The position numbers were made by a program, and so were the translations under genes. This document shows positions 38,330 through 47,977 of a DNA stretch of 64,000 bases, one piece after another. The notes beneath the pieces are model-generated. The model saw nothing but the letters and a program-made list of their open reading frames with translations. It searched no databases and was not told the origin of the DNA. This DNA is from Enterococcus canis NBRC 100695 (GTDB taxonomy: Bacteria; Bacillota; Bacilli; Lactobacillales; Enterococcaceae). The first letter of the stretch is position 1. Every line of letters begins with the position of its first letter. The stretch lies in NCBI RefSeq assembly GCF_001544375.1, contig NZ_BCQJ01000001.1, positions 124,001-188,000 on the forward strand. Reading direction: 5' to 3'.

Positions 38330-39176
38330 CGGGATTCAGCTCCTCAATACGATCTAACGTGTAGTTTCCTAGTTTACCTTGACGAATATCATGAATAATC
38401 ATTTCGCTGGCCCTTTGATAGTCATCTCTAAACCCACGTTTTTCGCTGATCAGCATCAGCAAATCTGGCCCAGGTAAAAATAAATCTTCTGCGCTAAGTT
38501 TATAACGATCACTCAAACGTTCTGGATAAAAACGACTGAAAAATTCCAGTCCAAAAATGGCTAAATCATCCATATGGAGTAAATCATCCTTGATGGCGCC
38601 AGTCAGAGCTAATTTTTTACCAATATCTGGATCTTCAAATTTAGGCCACAAAATCCCTGGAGTATCCAATAGCTCTAGATCCTTACCCGAACGTAACCAT
38701 TGTTGCCCCTTGGTCACACCAGGCTTATTCCCTGTTTGGGCAATTTTTTTACCGACTAAGCGGTTCATTAATGTCGATTTCCCGACATTGGGAATCCCAA
38801 TACACATCGCGCGAATTGCGCGTGGTTTAATGCCACGGGCCGCATCCCGTGCCCGTTTTTCTTTCAGAGCTTGTTGCGCTGATTGATTCAGTTTTTTTAC
38901 CCCGTCATTGGTTTTGGCATTCATGGCAATCACTTCGTGGCCTTGTGCTTTGAAGTAGGCTTGCCAGGCTTGTGTTTCTTTGGGATCAGCCAAATCCGCT
39001 TTGTTCAAAATCACCAAACGGGGTTTTTGTTGGATAATTTGGTCTAACATCGGATTTCTAGAGGATAGCGGTAAACGCGCATCCACTAATTCAAAAACGA
39101 TATCAACAAACTTCAATTTTTCTGTTACTTCCCGCCGTGCCTTGGCCATGTGTCCGGGAAACCATTGAATCGTCAT
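38310..39176 (-). CDS. rbgA: Ribosome biogenesis GTPase RbgA (YlqF)
   Basis: A 288-residue circularly permuted GTPase. The G4 motif LNKADLAD near 56 precedes G1 GIPNVGKST near 127 and G3 LDTPGILWP near 174, as expected. It acts late in 50S subunit assembly. It precedes rnhB and dprA, a conserved Firmicutes block. Confidence 0.97.
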   Translation of the reverse strand: MTIQWFPGHMAKARREVTEKLKFVDIVFELVDARLPLSSRNPMLDQIIQQKPRLVILNKADLADPKETQAWQAYFKAQGHEVIAMNAKTNDGVKKLNQSAQQALKEKRARDAARGIKPRAIRAMCIGIPNVGKSTLMNRLVGKKIAQTGNKPGVTKGQQWLRSGKDLELLDTPGILWPKFEDPDIGKKLALTGAIKDDLLHMDDLAIFGLEFFSRFYPERLSDRYKLSAEDLFLPGPDLLMLISEKRGFRDDYQRASEMIIHDIRQGKLGNYTLDRIEELNPDEISHQ

Positions 39177-39377
39177 AGACTAAAAGCAGCTCCTTTCAAT
39201 GAAAGCTTTTTTGTTTAATGTTTAGCAGGTAGGCTTAAAAAGCGTTATTTAAAGCAGCTTTTAGCTACTACCTAGTATTTATAAAGTTTTAAGAACGAAG
39301 TACCTTTCGCATTTTATCATAAAACGAAGGCATTTTAAACAAGATCAAGTCTTCTTTATGATGAACTTACTGATCTT

Positions 39378-39596
39378 TTAGGGTAAGAATAAAAGCACCA
39401 TCAACAAGACTACCAAAGTGATTCCCCATTTTTTCACTCGCTCTAAGCTGGCTTCAATCTCTTGATAGTTGTGGTCGTTTAAGGCACCGCCGACATTCTC
39501 ATGAATTACTTTTTGAACCTGTTTCAACTGCAATAAGCAAAAAATAAAACAGCCGAGACCAACAAACAGACAGAGATATTTTACAACTAATATCAT
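39378..39596 (-). CDS. Small two-helix membrane protein, function unknown
   Basis: A 72-residue protein with two membrane segments (about 4-22 and 55-71) joined by a polar helix. I do not recognise the family. ATG 39596 follows AGGAGG, and a promoter-like TTGATT-18-TATCAT lies upstream, so it is probably a real single gene. Confidence 0.65.
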   Translation of the reverse strand: MILVVKYLCLFVGLGCFIFCLLQLKQVQKVIHENVGGALNDHNYQEIEASLERVKKWGITLVVLLMVLLFLP

Positions 39597-39634
39597 TGCT
39601 TCCTCCTAGTTAGCCGTACTTTCTCGCCTGTTCT

Positions 39635-39664
39635 ATGATACCCTGCCCATAACTATATAATCAA
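39635..39664 (-). promoter_or_regulatory. Promoter of the small membrane protein gene
   Basis: TTGATT (39659-39664), an 18 bp spacer and TATCAT (39635-39640) on the minus strand. Confidence 0.5.
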
Positions 39665-39677
39665 CCAGACATAACAA

Positions 39678-39714
39678 AACAAGCATTTAAGCAGTAACCG
39701 CTTAAATGCTTGTT
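39678..39714 (-). terminator. Terminator of the aro operon
   Basis: A 15 bp perfect stem (39678-39692 with 39700-39714) lies downstream of pheA, with a T-rich tail on the minus strand. Confidence 0.88.
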
Positions 39715-39779
39715 CTTGTTTCTCTGCTAGTCATCAAGCCAGTTAAGATGCTCGACATTTACGCAACTACTTTTATCAA

Positions 39780-40616
39780 TCAGCCGCTATGACTATAATA
39801 ATGCCCTAATAGCCGCCACTGTCCTCCCAATAGTTCCAGCTCTGCTAATGCTTGCCAAATCAATTGGATTGGCTGCTCCACTAAAATATCCAGAACAAAA
39901 AAGTATTCCCCTAAAACGGTTTTTAAAGGTCTGGACTCGATTCGACTAAGGTCAATACTGCGCCAGCTGAAGACTGACAGGGCTTTATGTAAAGCACCAG
40001 GTAAGTTATTGGGCATAGTAAAGGCAATCGTCAGCTTTTCTTTTCCGATTTTTTCGGATAAGGGTTCACGTCCTACGATCCAAAAGCGGGTTTCGTTTAG
40101 CGCCAAATCTTGGACGTCGGCACGGACGATTTCAAGGTCATAGGTTACGGCCGCAGTTTTGGGAGCGAGTGCCGCCCAATTTTCTTGGGGATTCTGGGCA
40201 ATCAGTTGTGCCGCATACGCAGTAGACGGCATTTGTTCTAAAATGGCGTCGGGATAGTACTTTTGAATAAAGTCGGCGCACTGTGCCAGCGCTTGCGGGT
40301 GAGACAAAATTTTCTCTATGGTTTTATAATGGTTGTCAGGGTGAATGAGCAGCTGTTGCGCGATTGGCAACAGAATTTCTCCCATCACTTGCAAATGACT
40401 TTGATGATACAGAAAATCGATGCTGGTGTTGACTGTACCTTCAATCGTATTTTCAATGGGAATCACACAATAGGCGACTTCCACTTTTTCCGCAGCAATA
40501 AGACAAGCCGGGATTGAATTATAGGCTTGCAGCTCCCCATGAGGAAAAGCCGTGCGTGCTCCTGCTTCTGAAAATGAACCGGCTGGTCCTAAATAGGCAA
40601 TTGTCGGTGGTGTCAT
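39780..40616 (-). CDS. pheA: Prephenate dehydratase
   Basis: A 278-residue enzyme converting prephenate to phenylpyruvate. The catalytic Thr-Arg-Phe motif (NETRFWIVG near 178) and a C-terminal ACT domain with the Phe-binding ESRPLK motif near 234 are present, so feedback inhibition by phenylalanine is expected. It is the last gene of the operon and overlaps aroK by 4 bp. Confidence 0.96.
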   Translation of the reverse strand: MTPPTIAYLGPAGSFSEAGARTAFPHGELQAYNSIPACLIAAEKVEVAYCVIPIENTIEGTVNTSIDFLYHQSHLQVMGEILLPIAQQLLIHPDNHYKTIEKILSHPQALAQCADFIQKYYPDAILEQMPSTAYAAQLIAQNPQENWAALAPKTAAVTYDLEIVRADVQDLALNETRFWIVGREPLSEKIGKEKLTIAFTMPNNLPGALHKALSVFSWRSIDLSRIESRPLKTVLGEYFFVLDILVEQPIQLIWQALAELELLGGQWRLLGHYYSHSG

Positions 40617-41122
40617 AGGTCGTCCCCCATTTCTTGAATGATTTCGCTAACAATCACGGCTGGCGTTTTGTTGTCCGTTAAAATTGTTAGTTGGGCGGTT
40701 GCTTCATACCATGCTTGACGCTCTAAATATAGAGCGGTTAGCTCGTCGGCTGTTTTTTCGACAGCCAGAGGTCGCTTATTCTTTTCATCAGATTGAATTC
40801 GGGTCAAAAAAACTTCTGGAGTAGCTGCCAAGTAAATGACTTTTTCCTTCGCTAACAATTGTCGATTTTCTGGACGGATAATGATCCCGCCGCCTGTTGA
40901 AAGGACAGCTTCCTGTTGGATCATTTCAGTTAAAAGTGCCGTCTCTAACTGACGAAACGCCTGCTCGCCCTCATTTTCAAAAAAGTGCTGGATGGAACAG
41001 CCGATTTGCGTCGTGATCTCTTCATCTAAATCAAGATGAGGTCGGTCTAAACGAGCTGCCAGAAGGCGTCCCACCGTTGTTTTACCAGCCCCCATAAAAC
41101 CCGTCAGTAGGATGGCGGTCAT
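40613..41122 (-). CDS. aroK: Shikimate kinase
   Basis: A 169-residue P-loop kinase. Walker [10 protein letters not shown] near 8, the DLDEEI motif near 33, and the GGGIII segment near 77 are visible. It phosphorylates shikimate at O3. It overlaps both neighbours by 4 bp (ATGA type), which indicates tight coupling in the aro operon. Confidence 0.96.
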   Translation of the reverse strand: MTAILLTGFMGAGKTTVGRLLAARLDRPHLDLDEEITTQIGCSIQHFFENEGEQAFRQLETALLTEMIQQEAVLSTGGGIIIRPENRQLLAKEKVIYLAATPEVFLTRIQSDEKNKRPLAVEKTADELTALYLERQAWYEATAQLTILTDNKTPAVIVSEIIQEMGDDL

Positions 41123-42405
41123 AGGGACACCTCTGGTAAGAGTGCGGCTAAATCTTCAAAGAAATGCGGATACGAGACAGAGACGGCCTCGCTTTGACTT
41201 AATTCTACTGGATCCTGTGCCAATAATGCCGCTACCGCCAGCATCATGCCGATGCGATGATCACCGCGGCTAGCAACTTTTCCGCCATGTAAAGGGGTTG
41301 GTCCAGTGATAATCAATCCATCTTCGGTTGGCTGGATATCCGCTCCCAATTTTGTCAATTCCTCAGCTACTGCGTCAATGCGATTCGTTTCTTTGACCTT
41401 CAACTCTTCTGCATCCTTAATTACGGTAGTACCTTGAGCTTGGGTCGCCAGTAAGGCTATAATAGGCAACTCGTCAATCAAACGAGGAATCAAACTACCA
41501 CCAATCGTCGTACTACTCAAGCGAGAACTACGGATAGTAATATCGCCTAATTGATTGTTGGGGTCTGTCTCCTTTACTTCGAAATCAGCGCCCATCGCCT
41601 TCAAAACCTCCAAGATTCCGGTACGAGTCGGATTTAGTCCGACTTGTCGCAAAGTGATTTGGCTATTTGACGTCACTGCGGCGGCCACTAAAAAGAATGC
41701 TGCAGATGAAATATCCCCTGGTACGTGAACCGTTTGCCCCTGTAAATGCTGCGGACCTGTTAGTGTAATCTTGTTTCCTTCAGTGGTGATCTCGCCACCA
41801 AATTGGCGGATCATTTCCTCCGTATGATTACGGGTAGGTTCCTTTTCAATAATTTCGCTAGTGCCTGCTGCTTGCAGAGCGGCAAAGAGACAAGCGGACT
41901 TCACTTGGGCGCTAGCAACGGGCAAATGATACTTCAAAGGTTGCAGTGTCTCAGCCCCTGTGATGGTGATTGGGGGAAATTCGCTCCCTGCCCGCCCACT
42001 GCAAGTAACGCCCATCATGGTGAGTGGCGTCATTACTCTGCCCATGGGACGTTTGGTAATTGAGGCGTCACCAAATAAAGTCGTACTAAACGAGCTATCC
42101 GCTAAAATCCCTGAAACCAAGCGAATCGTGGTACCCGAGTTGCCAATATCAATCGGCGTTTCAGCTGCTTGGAATTGCCAATCACGTCCTTCAACGGTGA
42201 TTGTTTCACCATCGTCTGTAATCCTTGTCCCTAAAGCTTTGAAGGCCGCCACGGTGGCTAAACAGTCATCGGCACGCAAAAAATTATGAATGGTAGTAGT
42301 TCCCTGACTAATCGCACCAAACATGATGCTTCGATGGGAAATGGATTTATCCGGTGGTACGATCACTTCACCCTTTAAACCGGCTTGATTTGTTTGTAAT
42401 TTCAT
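41119..42405 (-). CDS. aroA: 3-phosphoshikimate 1-carboxyvinyltransferase (EPSP synthase)
   Basis: A 428-residue enzyme joining PEP to shikimate 3-phosphate. Motifs [14 protein letters not shown] near 17, [11 protein letters not shown] near 89, and KRPMGRVM near 118 are present. The 96-position glycine region reads NSGTTIRL, unlike the usual NAGTA of class I EPSP synthases, and the RPMGR context looks class II-like. It overlaps tyrA by 4 bp. Confidence 0.96.
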   Translation of the reverse strand: MKLQTNQAGLKGEVIVPPDKSISHRSIMFGAISQGTTTIHNFLRADDCLATVAAFKALGTRITDDGETITVEGRDWQFQAAETPIDIGNSGTTIRLVSGILADSSFSTTLFGDASITKRPMGRVMTPLTMMGVTCSGRAGSEFPPITITGAETLQPLKYHLPVASAQVKSACLFAALQAAGTSEIIEKEPTRNHTEEMIRQFGGEITTEGNKITLTGPQHLQGQTVHVPGDISSAAFFLVAAAVTSNSQITLRQVGLNPTRTGILEVLKAMGADFEVKETDPNNQLGDITIRSSRLSSTTIGGSLIPRLIDELPIIALLATQAQGTTVIKDAEELKVKETNRIDAVAEELTKLGADIQPTEDGLIITGPTPLHGGKVASRGDHRIGMMLAVAALLAQDPVELSQSEAVSVSYPHFFEDLAALLPEVSL

Positions 42406-43493
42406 GACAGGACTCCTTCATAGCATTGATAGGTTGACTTAGCTTCAATGGAGCGTTTGGCAGCAACTAAATCAGATTGATTCTTAAAGGTTAGTTGGAG
42501 GACACCATGGATATCTTCCCGGGTTTCCAACACCTTGACATTGATTAAAGAAATGCTTTCGTTGGCTAAAAAGCCAGTGACTTCAGCAATGACACCAGGT
42601 TTGTCTGGAATGGTTACCATCAAATCATAAAAGGCTGGTAAGGCGCCACTTTGATGAACTGGCAGCTCATCGCGAAAAGCTTTGGCATCAGCGAAAAATT
42701 TGAAAATCTGGTCTCGTTCAGCTTGGGTCAGCATATCTTGCACTTTGGTTAGGGTTTGCTGCCAATCTCTCAGCTGAACTAACAGATTCTCACGGTTGGT
42801 CAGTAAAATCTCGGTCCACATGCGCGGATCGGAGGACGCAATCCGGGTAATGTCTCGAAAGCCCCCTGCCGCTAATCGTGTTGTTTCAGGGGCTGTTAAC
42901 GAAAAATTCGCTGTCTGTTGCACTAAAGCGGAGGCAATGATATGCGGCAAATGACTAACCATACCCGTTACCTGGTCATGTTCTTTAGCAGATAAGGTCA
43001 CAATTTTTGCTCTCGTAGGCGCTAGTAAATCAGTTAAAATTTCGCGGACAGCGACTGGCGATTCCTCCGTCAAAACATAAAACGCATTCTCAAACAAATC
43101 ACGGTCAGCCGCAATCACACCCGATTTATGCGACCCCGCCATGGGATGCCCCCCCACAAACACGGCTGGGTGAGGCAATGACTGACTGGCCGCCAATACT
43201 CGTTCTTTGGTACTGCCGACATCGGTTATGATGACTGGTTGACTAAAAGGAACTTGCGCCAACTCTTGCAATGCCTGACAAACAGCCTCCACCGGCATGC
43301 ACAGAAAAATCACGTCACTTACTGCTGCGGCCGCTAAAAAAGAAGAAGAGCGATGAATGATTTTTTGTTCTAACGCAACTGCCATGCTTTTTTCGTTGGC
43401 GTCATAGCCGGTAATCACCGCCTCGGGATGCGCTTGTAAGCACAATGCTAGTGAACTGCCAATCAGGCCTAAGCCTGCAACTAAAATCTTCAT
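42402..43493 (-). CDS. tyrA: Prephenate dehydrogenase
   Basis: A 363-residue NAD-dependent enzyme making 4-hydroxyphenylpyruvate from prephenate. The Rossmann motif [11 protein letters not shown] (residues 5-15), the catalytic His region [12 protein letters not shown] near 115 and a C-terminal ACT domain ([14 protein letters not shown] near 292) are visible; the ACT domain suggests tyrosine feedback. It is not fused to a chorismate mutase, and no chorismate mutase gene lies in this window. Confidence 0.95.
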   Translation of the reverse strand: MKILVAGLGLIGSSLALCLQAHPEAVITGYDANEKSMAVALEQKIIHRSSSFLAAAAVSDVIFLCMPVEAVCQALQELAQVPFSQPVIITDVGSTKERVLAASQSLPHPAVFVGGHPMAGSHKSGVIAADRDLFENAFYVLTEESPVAVREILTDLLAPTRAKIVTLSAKEHDQVTGMVSHLPHIIASALVQQTANFSLTAPETTRLAAGGFRDITRIASSDPRMWTEILLTNRENLLVQLRDWQQTLTKVQDMLTQAERDQIFKFFADAKAFRDELPVHQSGALPAFYDLMVTIPDKPGVIAEVTGFLANESISLINVKVLETREDIHGVLQLTFKNQSDLVAAKRSIEAKSTYQCYEGVLS

Positions 43494-43509
43494 CTTCTGT
43501 CCTCCTCGT

Positions 43510-44667
43510 TTAGTATTGTTCTAAATCTTCGCGGTATCGGTTGATAGAGTGTTGTAATTCAGTCAAGGTATCAGCCTCAAATTTTTCTAAGACTGCTTGC
43601 GCCAATTCTGTGGCAACTACCGCTTCACAAACGACGCTAGCGGCCGGCACAGCGGTAGTATCAGATCGTTCAACGCTAGCTTTGTAGGGTTGCTTTGTGT
43701 CGATGTCAACACTACTTAAGGGTTTATAAAGGGTCGGAATAGGCTTCATAACGCCTTGTACTATGATGGGCATGCCATTTGTCATACCCCCTTCAAATCC
43801 ACCTAAGTGATTGGTTTTCCGCGTGTAGCCTTCTTCATAAAGAATCTCATCCATCACTTGTGATCCCGGTTTACGGGCCATTTCTGCACCAATCCCAAAA
43901 GAGACGGCCTTAAAGGCGTTGATACTCATGACGGCTTGTGCAAGACGACCATCCAGCTTGCGGTCCCATTGGACATAACTTCCTAGTCCAGCTGGTACGC
44001 CTTCCGCAATTACTTGAACGACGCCGCCTAATGTATCGCCAGCTTTTTTAGTTGCATCAATCAAAGCTTTGACTTTTTCTTCCTGGGTAGTGTCCACCAT
44101 CCGAATTTCAGAGGCTTCCGAACGAACTTTAATCTCAGCGACTGATAGTTGTTCCGTAGGCGCCTTGATACCGCCTAGTTCAATGACGGAACCCGCTAAA
44201 TGGATTCCGACTTCTGCCAAGAGTACCTTGGCAACCGCACCAATGGCTACCCGCATAGTTGTTTCGCGGGCCGATGACCGCTCCAAAACATTTCGCAAGT
44301 CGCGGTGATGGTATTTCATCCCGCCAACTAGATCGGCATGTCCCGGCCGCGGCTTAGCTACACGTCGTTTCAATTGCTCTTTTTCTGGTACAGCTTCGGC
44401 CGACATGACCGACTGCCAATTTTCCCAATCACGGTTTTTGACAATCATGGTGACTGGTGCACCAATGGTTTTTCCGTGCCGGACACCTGAGGTAAATCGA
44501 ACTTGATCTTTTTCAATCAACATTCGGCCACCACGACCATAACCTTTTTGTCGTCTAGCCAGTTCATGATTAACTTGTTCGGCGGTCAAAGGCAACCCGG
44601 CCGGCAAACCTTCAATGATTGCGGTCAGCTCTGGTCCGTGGGATTCTCCCGCTGTTAAAAAACGCAT
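43510..44667 (-). CDS. aroC: Chorismate synthase
   Basis: A 385-residue FMN-dependent enzyme converting EPSP to chorismate. Signature segments [16 protein letters not shown] near 7, the [13 protein letters not shown] near 107 and [16 protein letters not shown] near 130 are present. Its length is normal. It lies between aroB and tyrA with 13-16 bp gaps. Confidence 0.97.
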   Translation of the reverse strand: MRFLTAGESHGPELTAIIEGLPAGLPLTAEQVNHELARRQKGYGRGGRMLIEKDQVRFTSGVRHGKTIGAPVTMIVKNRDWENWQSVMSAEAVPEKEQLKRRVAKPRPGHADLVGGMKYHHRDLRNVLERSSARETTMRVAIGAVAKVLLAEVGIHLAGSVIELGGIKAPTEQLSVAEIKVRSEASEIRMVDTTQEEKVKALIDATKKAGDTLGGVVQVIAEGVPAGLGSYVQWDRKLDGRLAQAVMSINAFKAVSFGIGAEMARKPGSQVMDEILYEEGYTRKTNHLGGFEGGMTNGMPIIVQGVMKPIPTLYKPLSSVDIDTKQPYKASVERSDTTAVPAASVVCEAVVATELAQAVLEKFEADTLTELQHSINRYREDLEQY

Positions 44668-44680
44668 ACCTGTTCCTCCT

Positions 44681-45742
44681 CTATTCTTCTATATAATCCC
44701 GCATCATTTCTAATGGAATTGGTTGAATTATGGCCCGACCGATTTCAGGGACTAAAATAATTTTTATCTGGTTGCCGCGAGCTTTTTTATCGTGAGTCAA
44801 GGCCTGATAAAGCGTCTCTTTATTCAAATGATGTTCGGTGGGCAAGTGAAATTTTTGAATCATTTCGGTTAACTGCTGAGTAAGCCCGGCAGTAATTTCG
44901 CCACGTTTTTCAGCATTGCGGGAGATTTGAATCATACCTAAGGCAACACCCTCACCGTGGGCAATTTCCCCATAGCCTGCCGTATTCTCCAAAGCGTGAC
45001 CAATTGTATGACCAAAATTCAGGGTCAATCGTTCTTGATGATCAAAGGGGTCTTGTTCGACAACACGCCGCTTCACTTCACAACAGGCATAAATAATGGC
45101 TTCGCTGTGACGCAGTAGGTCCGCTTCATCCTTCAAATCGGCTAATTGAGACCAAAGAGTGGTATCCGCAATCGCAGCCGTTTTGATAATCTCGGCGATA
45201 CCTTCCCGCACTCGGCGTAAAGGTAAGGTGTTTAAAACGAGTGGATCAATCAAGACACCATCAGGCTGGGTAAAAGTTCCTACTAAATTTTTAGCAGTCT
45301 GTGTGTTAACGGCAGTTTTACCGCCAATACTAGAGTCTACCTGCGCCACTAATGAAGTGGGAATTTGCAGAAAATGAATCCCTCGCATATAAGTCGAGGC
45401 CGCAAAAGCGCCTAAATCCCCTACAACCCCGCCGCCAAGGATGATCACTCCGTCAGAGCGCGTCAGTCCAGCTTCAGCAAAAGTGTCATACAACCAAGTA
45501 GCCATCTCTAAACTTTTACTTGTCTCTCCCGCCGGTACCGCCGCTATGGTAACATGAAAGCCGGCCGCTATTAGCGAATTTTGGACTTGTTCACTATATA
45601 GAGATGAAACATTTTCGTCAGTGACTAACACAATTTTTTGCGGTTGCCAGAGAGCTGCAGCCCAATCTCCTACTGTTTGAAGGGCGCCTTTTTGAATCAA
45701 AATGGTATAGGTATGCTGGGCTAAAGAAACCGTCAGTTCCAT
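44681..45742 (-). CDS. aroB: 3-dehydroquinate synthase
   Basis: A 353-residue NAD- and metal-dependent enzyme converting DAHP to 3-dehydroquinate. The NAD-binding [14 protein letters not shown] near 102, the [11 protein letters not shown] near 137, and metal ligands in [12 protein letters not shown] near 244 and HGEGVALGM near 261 are visible. ATG 45742 is chosen because GTG 45751 touches the GGAGG site. It lies directly after aroF. Confidence 0.96.
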   Translation of the reverse strand: MELTVSLAQHTYTILIQKGALQTVGDWAAALWQPQKIVLVTDENVSSLYSEQVQNSLIAAGFHVTIAAVPAGETSKSLEMATWLYDTFAEAGLTRSDGVIILGGGVVGDLGAFAASTYMRGIHFLQIPTSLVAQVDSSIGGKTAVNTQTAKNLVGTFTQPDGVLIDPLVLNTLPLRRVREGIAEIIKTAAIADTTLWSQLADLKDEADLLRHSEAIIYACCEVKRRVVEQDPFDHQERLTLNFGHTIGHALENTAGYGEIAHGEGVALGMIQISRNAEKRGEITAGLTQQLTEMIQKFHLPTEHHLNKETLYQALTHDKKARGNQIKIILVPEIGRAIIQPIPLEMMRDYIEE

Positions 45743-45747
45743 TTCAA

Positions 45748-46773
45748 TCACCCCTCCAATTGTTTAATCGTTTGCATCGCGTCTTCTAGAATGTGAACCT
45801 CTTTCATCATTTTCATGTAAGTTTTTTCATTCAGAGATTGCGGACCATCTGACCAAGCGTTGGCGGGATCTGGATGAATTTCGACGATCATACCGTCAGC
45901 ACCAGCAGCAACCCCCGCCCGCGCCATTGGCGGAACTAAATCCCAGACGCCAGTACCGTGACTTGGATCTACGATAATCGGGAAGTGGCTTAATTTTTTA
46001 ATTAATGGCACTGCACTTAAATCAAAGGTATTTCGCGTAGCCGTTTCGTAGGTTCGAATACCACGTTCAATGAAGATCACATTGAAGTTGCCTTGCGTTG
46101 TAATGTATTCGGCGGCGTTTAACCACTCATCAATCGTGCCTGAGATACCACGTTTTAAACCAATTGGTTTGCCAGTTTTTCCGACAGCTTGCAATAACCG
46201 GAAATTTTGCATATTACGGGCCCCAATTTGAAGAATGTCGCTGTATGCCGCCACCATGTCAATGTGGGCTTCATCCATAACTTCGGTAATGACTTGCATT
46301 CCGAATTCATCAGCCGCTTGGCGAATGTATTTCAAGCCTTCTTCTTCTAGACCTTGGAAAGCGTATGGCGAGGTCCGCGGTTTGAAAGCTCCTCCCCGTA
46401 AAATGGTAGCACCGCCAGCTTTCGCGATACGGGCACACTCACGAATTTGGTCTAGCCCCTCAATGGAACAAGGACCAGCCATTGTCACAAAGTTGCCAGC
46501 ACCAATTTTGACCCCATTGACATCCACGATGGTGTCCTCTGGATGGAATTCACGGCTGGTTAATTTATAAGTTAAAGAAATGCGTACGGCATTTTCGACG
46601 CCATCGTAGCTGGTGAAAGCTACGTCTTGCATTTTACGCGTATCGCCGACTAAGCCGACAATCGTTTGCTCCTTGCCTTCACTTAAATGGACTTCCAAGC
46701 CCTCACTTTTCACACGTTCAATAATAGCTTTTACTTGGGCATTCGTTGCCCCTGGTTTCATAATAACGATCAT
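45748..46773 (-). CDS. aroF: 3-deoxy-7-phosphoheptulonate (DAHP) synthase, type I-beta
   Basis: A 341-residue enzyme catalysing the first step of aromatic synthesis from PEP and erythrose 4-phosphate. Residues 1-70 form a ferredoxin-like/ACT-like regulatory domain, and the catalytic barrel starts near residue 92 ([12 protein letters not shown]), with [15 protein letters not shown] near 131 and DPSHGTG near 269. The N-terminal domain predicts feedback control by Tyr or Phe. It follows aroE in the operon. Confidence 0.96.
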   Translation of the reverse strand: MIVIMKPGATNAQVKAIIERVKSEGLEVHLSEGKEQTIVGLVGDTRKMQDVAFTSYDGVENAVRISLTYKLTSREFHPEDTIVDVNGVKIGAGNFVTMAGPCSIEGLDQIRECARIAKAGGATILRGGAFKPRTSPYAFQGLEEEGLKYIRQAADEFGMQVITEVMDEAHIDMVAAYSDILQIGARNMQNFRLLQAVGKTGKPIGLKRGISGTIDEWLNAAEYITTQGNFNVIFIERGIRTYETATRNTFDLSAVPLIKKLSHFPIIVDPSHGTGVWDLVPPMARAGVAAGADGMIVEIHPDPANAWSDGPQSLNEKTYMKMMKEVHILEDAMQTIKQLEG

Positions 46774-46787
46774 GTTAATTCCTCCTC

Positions 46788-47642
46788 TTATTTCATCAAT
46801 GGCTTAATTTTTTCAATGGGCATAGCTTGACCTGTCCATAAGGAGAAGGCCGCCGCACCTTGATACAACAACATTCCTAAGCCGTTGGTGGTTTTAGCAC
46901 CGATTTTTTTTGCTTCTTTCAGTAATACCGTTTCTCGTGGTTCGTAGATGATGTCTGCCACCGCTAATGCCGGGTACAGCAGTTTAGGATCTAGGGGACA
47001 CTCATTTGCTAATTCAGCCATGCCAATATTGGTGCCATTGACTAATAGCTGGCTATCCTTTAAGGCATTTTCTAAGGCGACTGCATCGGCTGAATCATAA
47101 AGCGTCAGGACTTTGCCGGTTTCCTTTGCGATTTCCTGAAGTTTCGCTTCGATTCGAGAATAAGAGGTGCTGCGCCGGTTAAAAACGGCGATTTCTGCTA
47201 CACCATCTAAAGCCGCTTGGACCATAATAGCCGTCGCTGCGGCACCACCACCTAAGATCGTCATCTTACGTGGCACTTGGATGTCTGCCTCCTGCAAGCT
47301 GCGCATAAAGCCAATACCGTCCGTATTGTGGCCAACTAAGTGACCCTGTTGATTGACAATAGTATTGATGCCGCCAATCAGTTTGCCTGCTGGACTCACT
47401 TCATCCACCAAAGCTAGAGCCGCTGTTTTATTGGGCATTGATAAGTTTACCCCCAGCATATCAAACTCACGGATCATTTGAATTGCTTGTGGCAACTCTA
47501 TTGTGCCCACTTCAAAAGCCAAGTAGACAGCATCAATCCCTAATGCTTGGAAAGCCGTGTTGTGCATCAAAGGAGAAACGCTGTGTCTGGCCGGCGTGGC
47601 ATATAAAGCCGCTAGCCGAGTAGAACCGGTGATCATAAACAT
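46788..47642 (-). CDS. aroE: Shikimate dehydrogenase
   Basis: About 284 residues. It reduces 3-dehydroshikimate with NADPH. Shikimate-binding [12 protein letters not shown] near 19 and MPNKTAAL near 68, and the nucleotide motif [10 protein letters not shown] near 131, are present. ATG 47642 is chosen because AGGAAAG precedes it; the longer frame to 47750 runs into the leader terminator. It is the first structural gene of the aro operon. A gene for 3-dehydroquinate dehydratase is absent from the operon. Confidence 0.95.
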   Translation of the reverse strand: MFMITGSTRLAALYATPARHSVSPLMHNTAFQALGIDAVYLAFEVGTIELPQAIQMIREFDMLGVNLSMPNKTAALALVDEVSPAGKLIGGINTIVNQQGHLVGHNTDGIGFMRSLQEADIQVPRKMTILGGGAAATAIMVQAALDGVAEIAVFNRRSTSYSRIEAKLQEIAKETGKVLTLYDSADAVALENALKDSQLLVNGTNIGMAELANECPLDPKLLYPALAVADIIYEPRETVLLKEAKKIGAKTTNGLGMLLYQGAAAFSLWTGQAMPIEKIKPLMK

Positions 47643-47662
47643 CCCTACTTTCCTGAGAACAT

Positions 47663-47710
47663 AAAAAAGGTATTCACGTAAAGTTACAGAAAACCTACAG
47701 TGAATACCTT
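47663..47710 (-). terminator. Second terminator in the aro operon leader
   Basis: GGTATTCAC (47700-47708 on the minus strand) pairs with GTGAATACC (47669-47677), followed by six T. It sits 20 bp before aroE, downstream of the attenuator terminator. It could cut expression further or be controlled separately. Confidence 0.85.
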
Positions 47711-47720
47711 TCATACATAA

Positions 47721-47836
47721 CCAAAAATAAAAGCCACTATAGATTTTCATCTACGTGGCTGAAAGTCATCTCAAAACACCCTAGCCATCATAGATACAAA
47801 CGAGTTGTTTGCACCCATGAGTTCATGAATACAAAC
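47721..47836 (-). promoter_or_regulatory. aro operon transcription attenuator (competing hairpins A to E)
   Basis: On the minus strand A (47825-47836), B (47807-47818), C (47783-47801), D (47749-47760) and E (47732-47744) follow one another. A:B pairs over 12 bp with three G-U pairs, B:C over 13 bp, and C:D over ATCTA/TAGAT plus TGGCT/AGCCA. D:E is a GC-capped stem followed by TTTTATTTTT, the intrinsic terminator. A starts at the base after the leader stop codon. This predicts read-through when A:B and C:D form. Confidence 0.78.
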
Positions 47837-47893
47837 TTACCTAAAATAGCTAAAGTAATAATTATTTAGTTGTGAATGACAATGGTTGTTCAT
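47837..47893 (-). CDS. Aromatic-rich leader peptide of the aro operon
   Basis: An 18-codon ORF encoding MNNHCHSQLNNYYFSYFR. Codons 12-17 hold three Tyr and two Phe. AGGAAGTGAG lies 4 nt before the ATG, and the promoter is 32 bp upstream. It is followed at once by the attenuator hairpins and by the aro operon that makes Phe and Tyr precursors, so it is probably a sensor of charged tRNA-Tyr and tRNA-Phe. Confidence 0.78.
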   Translation of the reverse strand: MNNHCHSQLNNYYFSYFR

Positions 47894-47924
47894 TGGACTC
47901 ACTTCCTAACTTAAGATTGCACTA

Positions 47925-47953
47925 AGTATATGCCGTTAAAAATGCTTTGTCAA
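47925..47953 (-). promoter_or_regulatory. aro operon promoter
   Basis: TTGACA (47948-47953), a 17 bp spacer and TATACT (47925-47930) on the minus strand. The -35 box is perfect, and transcription would start about 25 bp before the leader ORF. Confidence 0.85.
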
Positions 47954-47977
47954 CGATTTTTTGTTTTTTAGGCCAGT

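Noticed and set aside
46788-47750. AroE starting at 47750
   Set aside because: The added residues are the translation of the leader terminators.
47663-47893. The aro leader as a T-box riboswitch
   Set aside because: AGGGTG occurs, but the T-box consensus AGGGTGGNACCGCG, the long stem I and its specifier loop are missing, and a translated leader with cognate codons explains the layout better.
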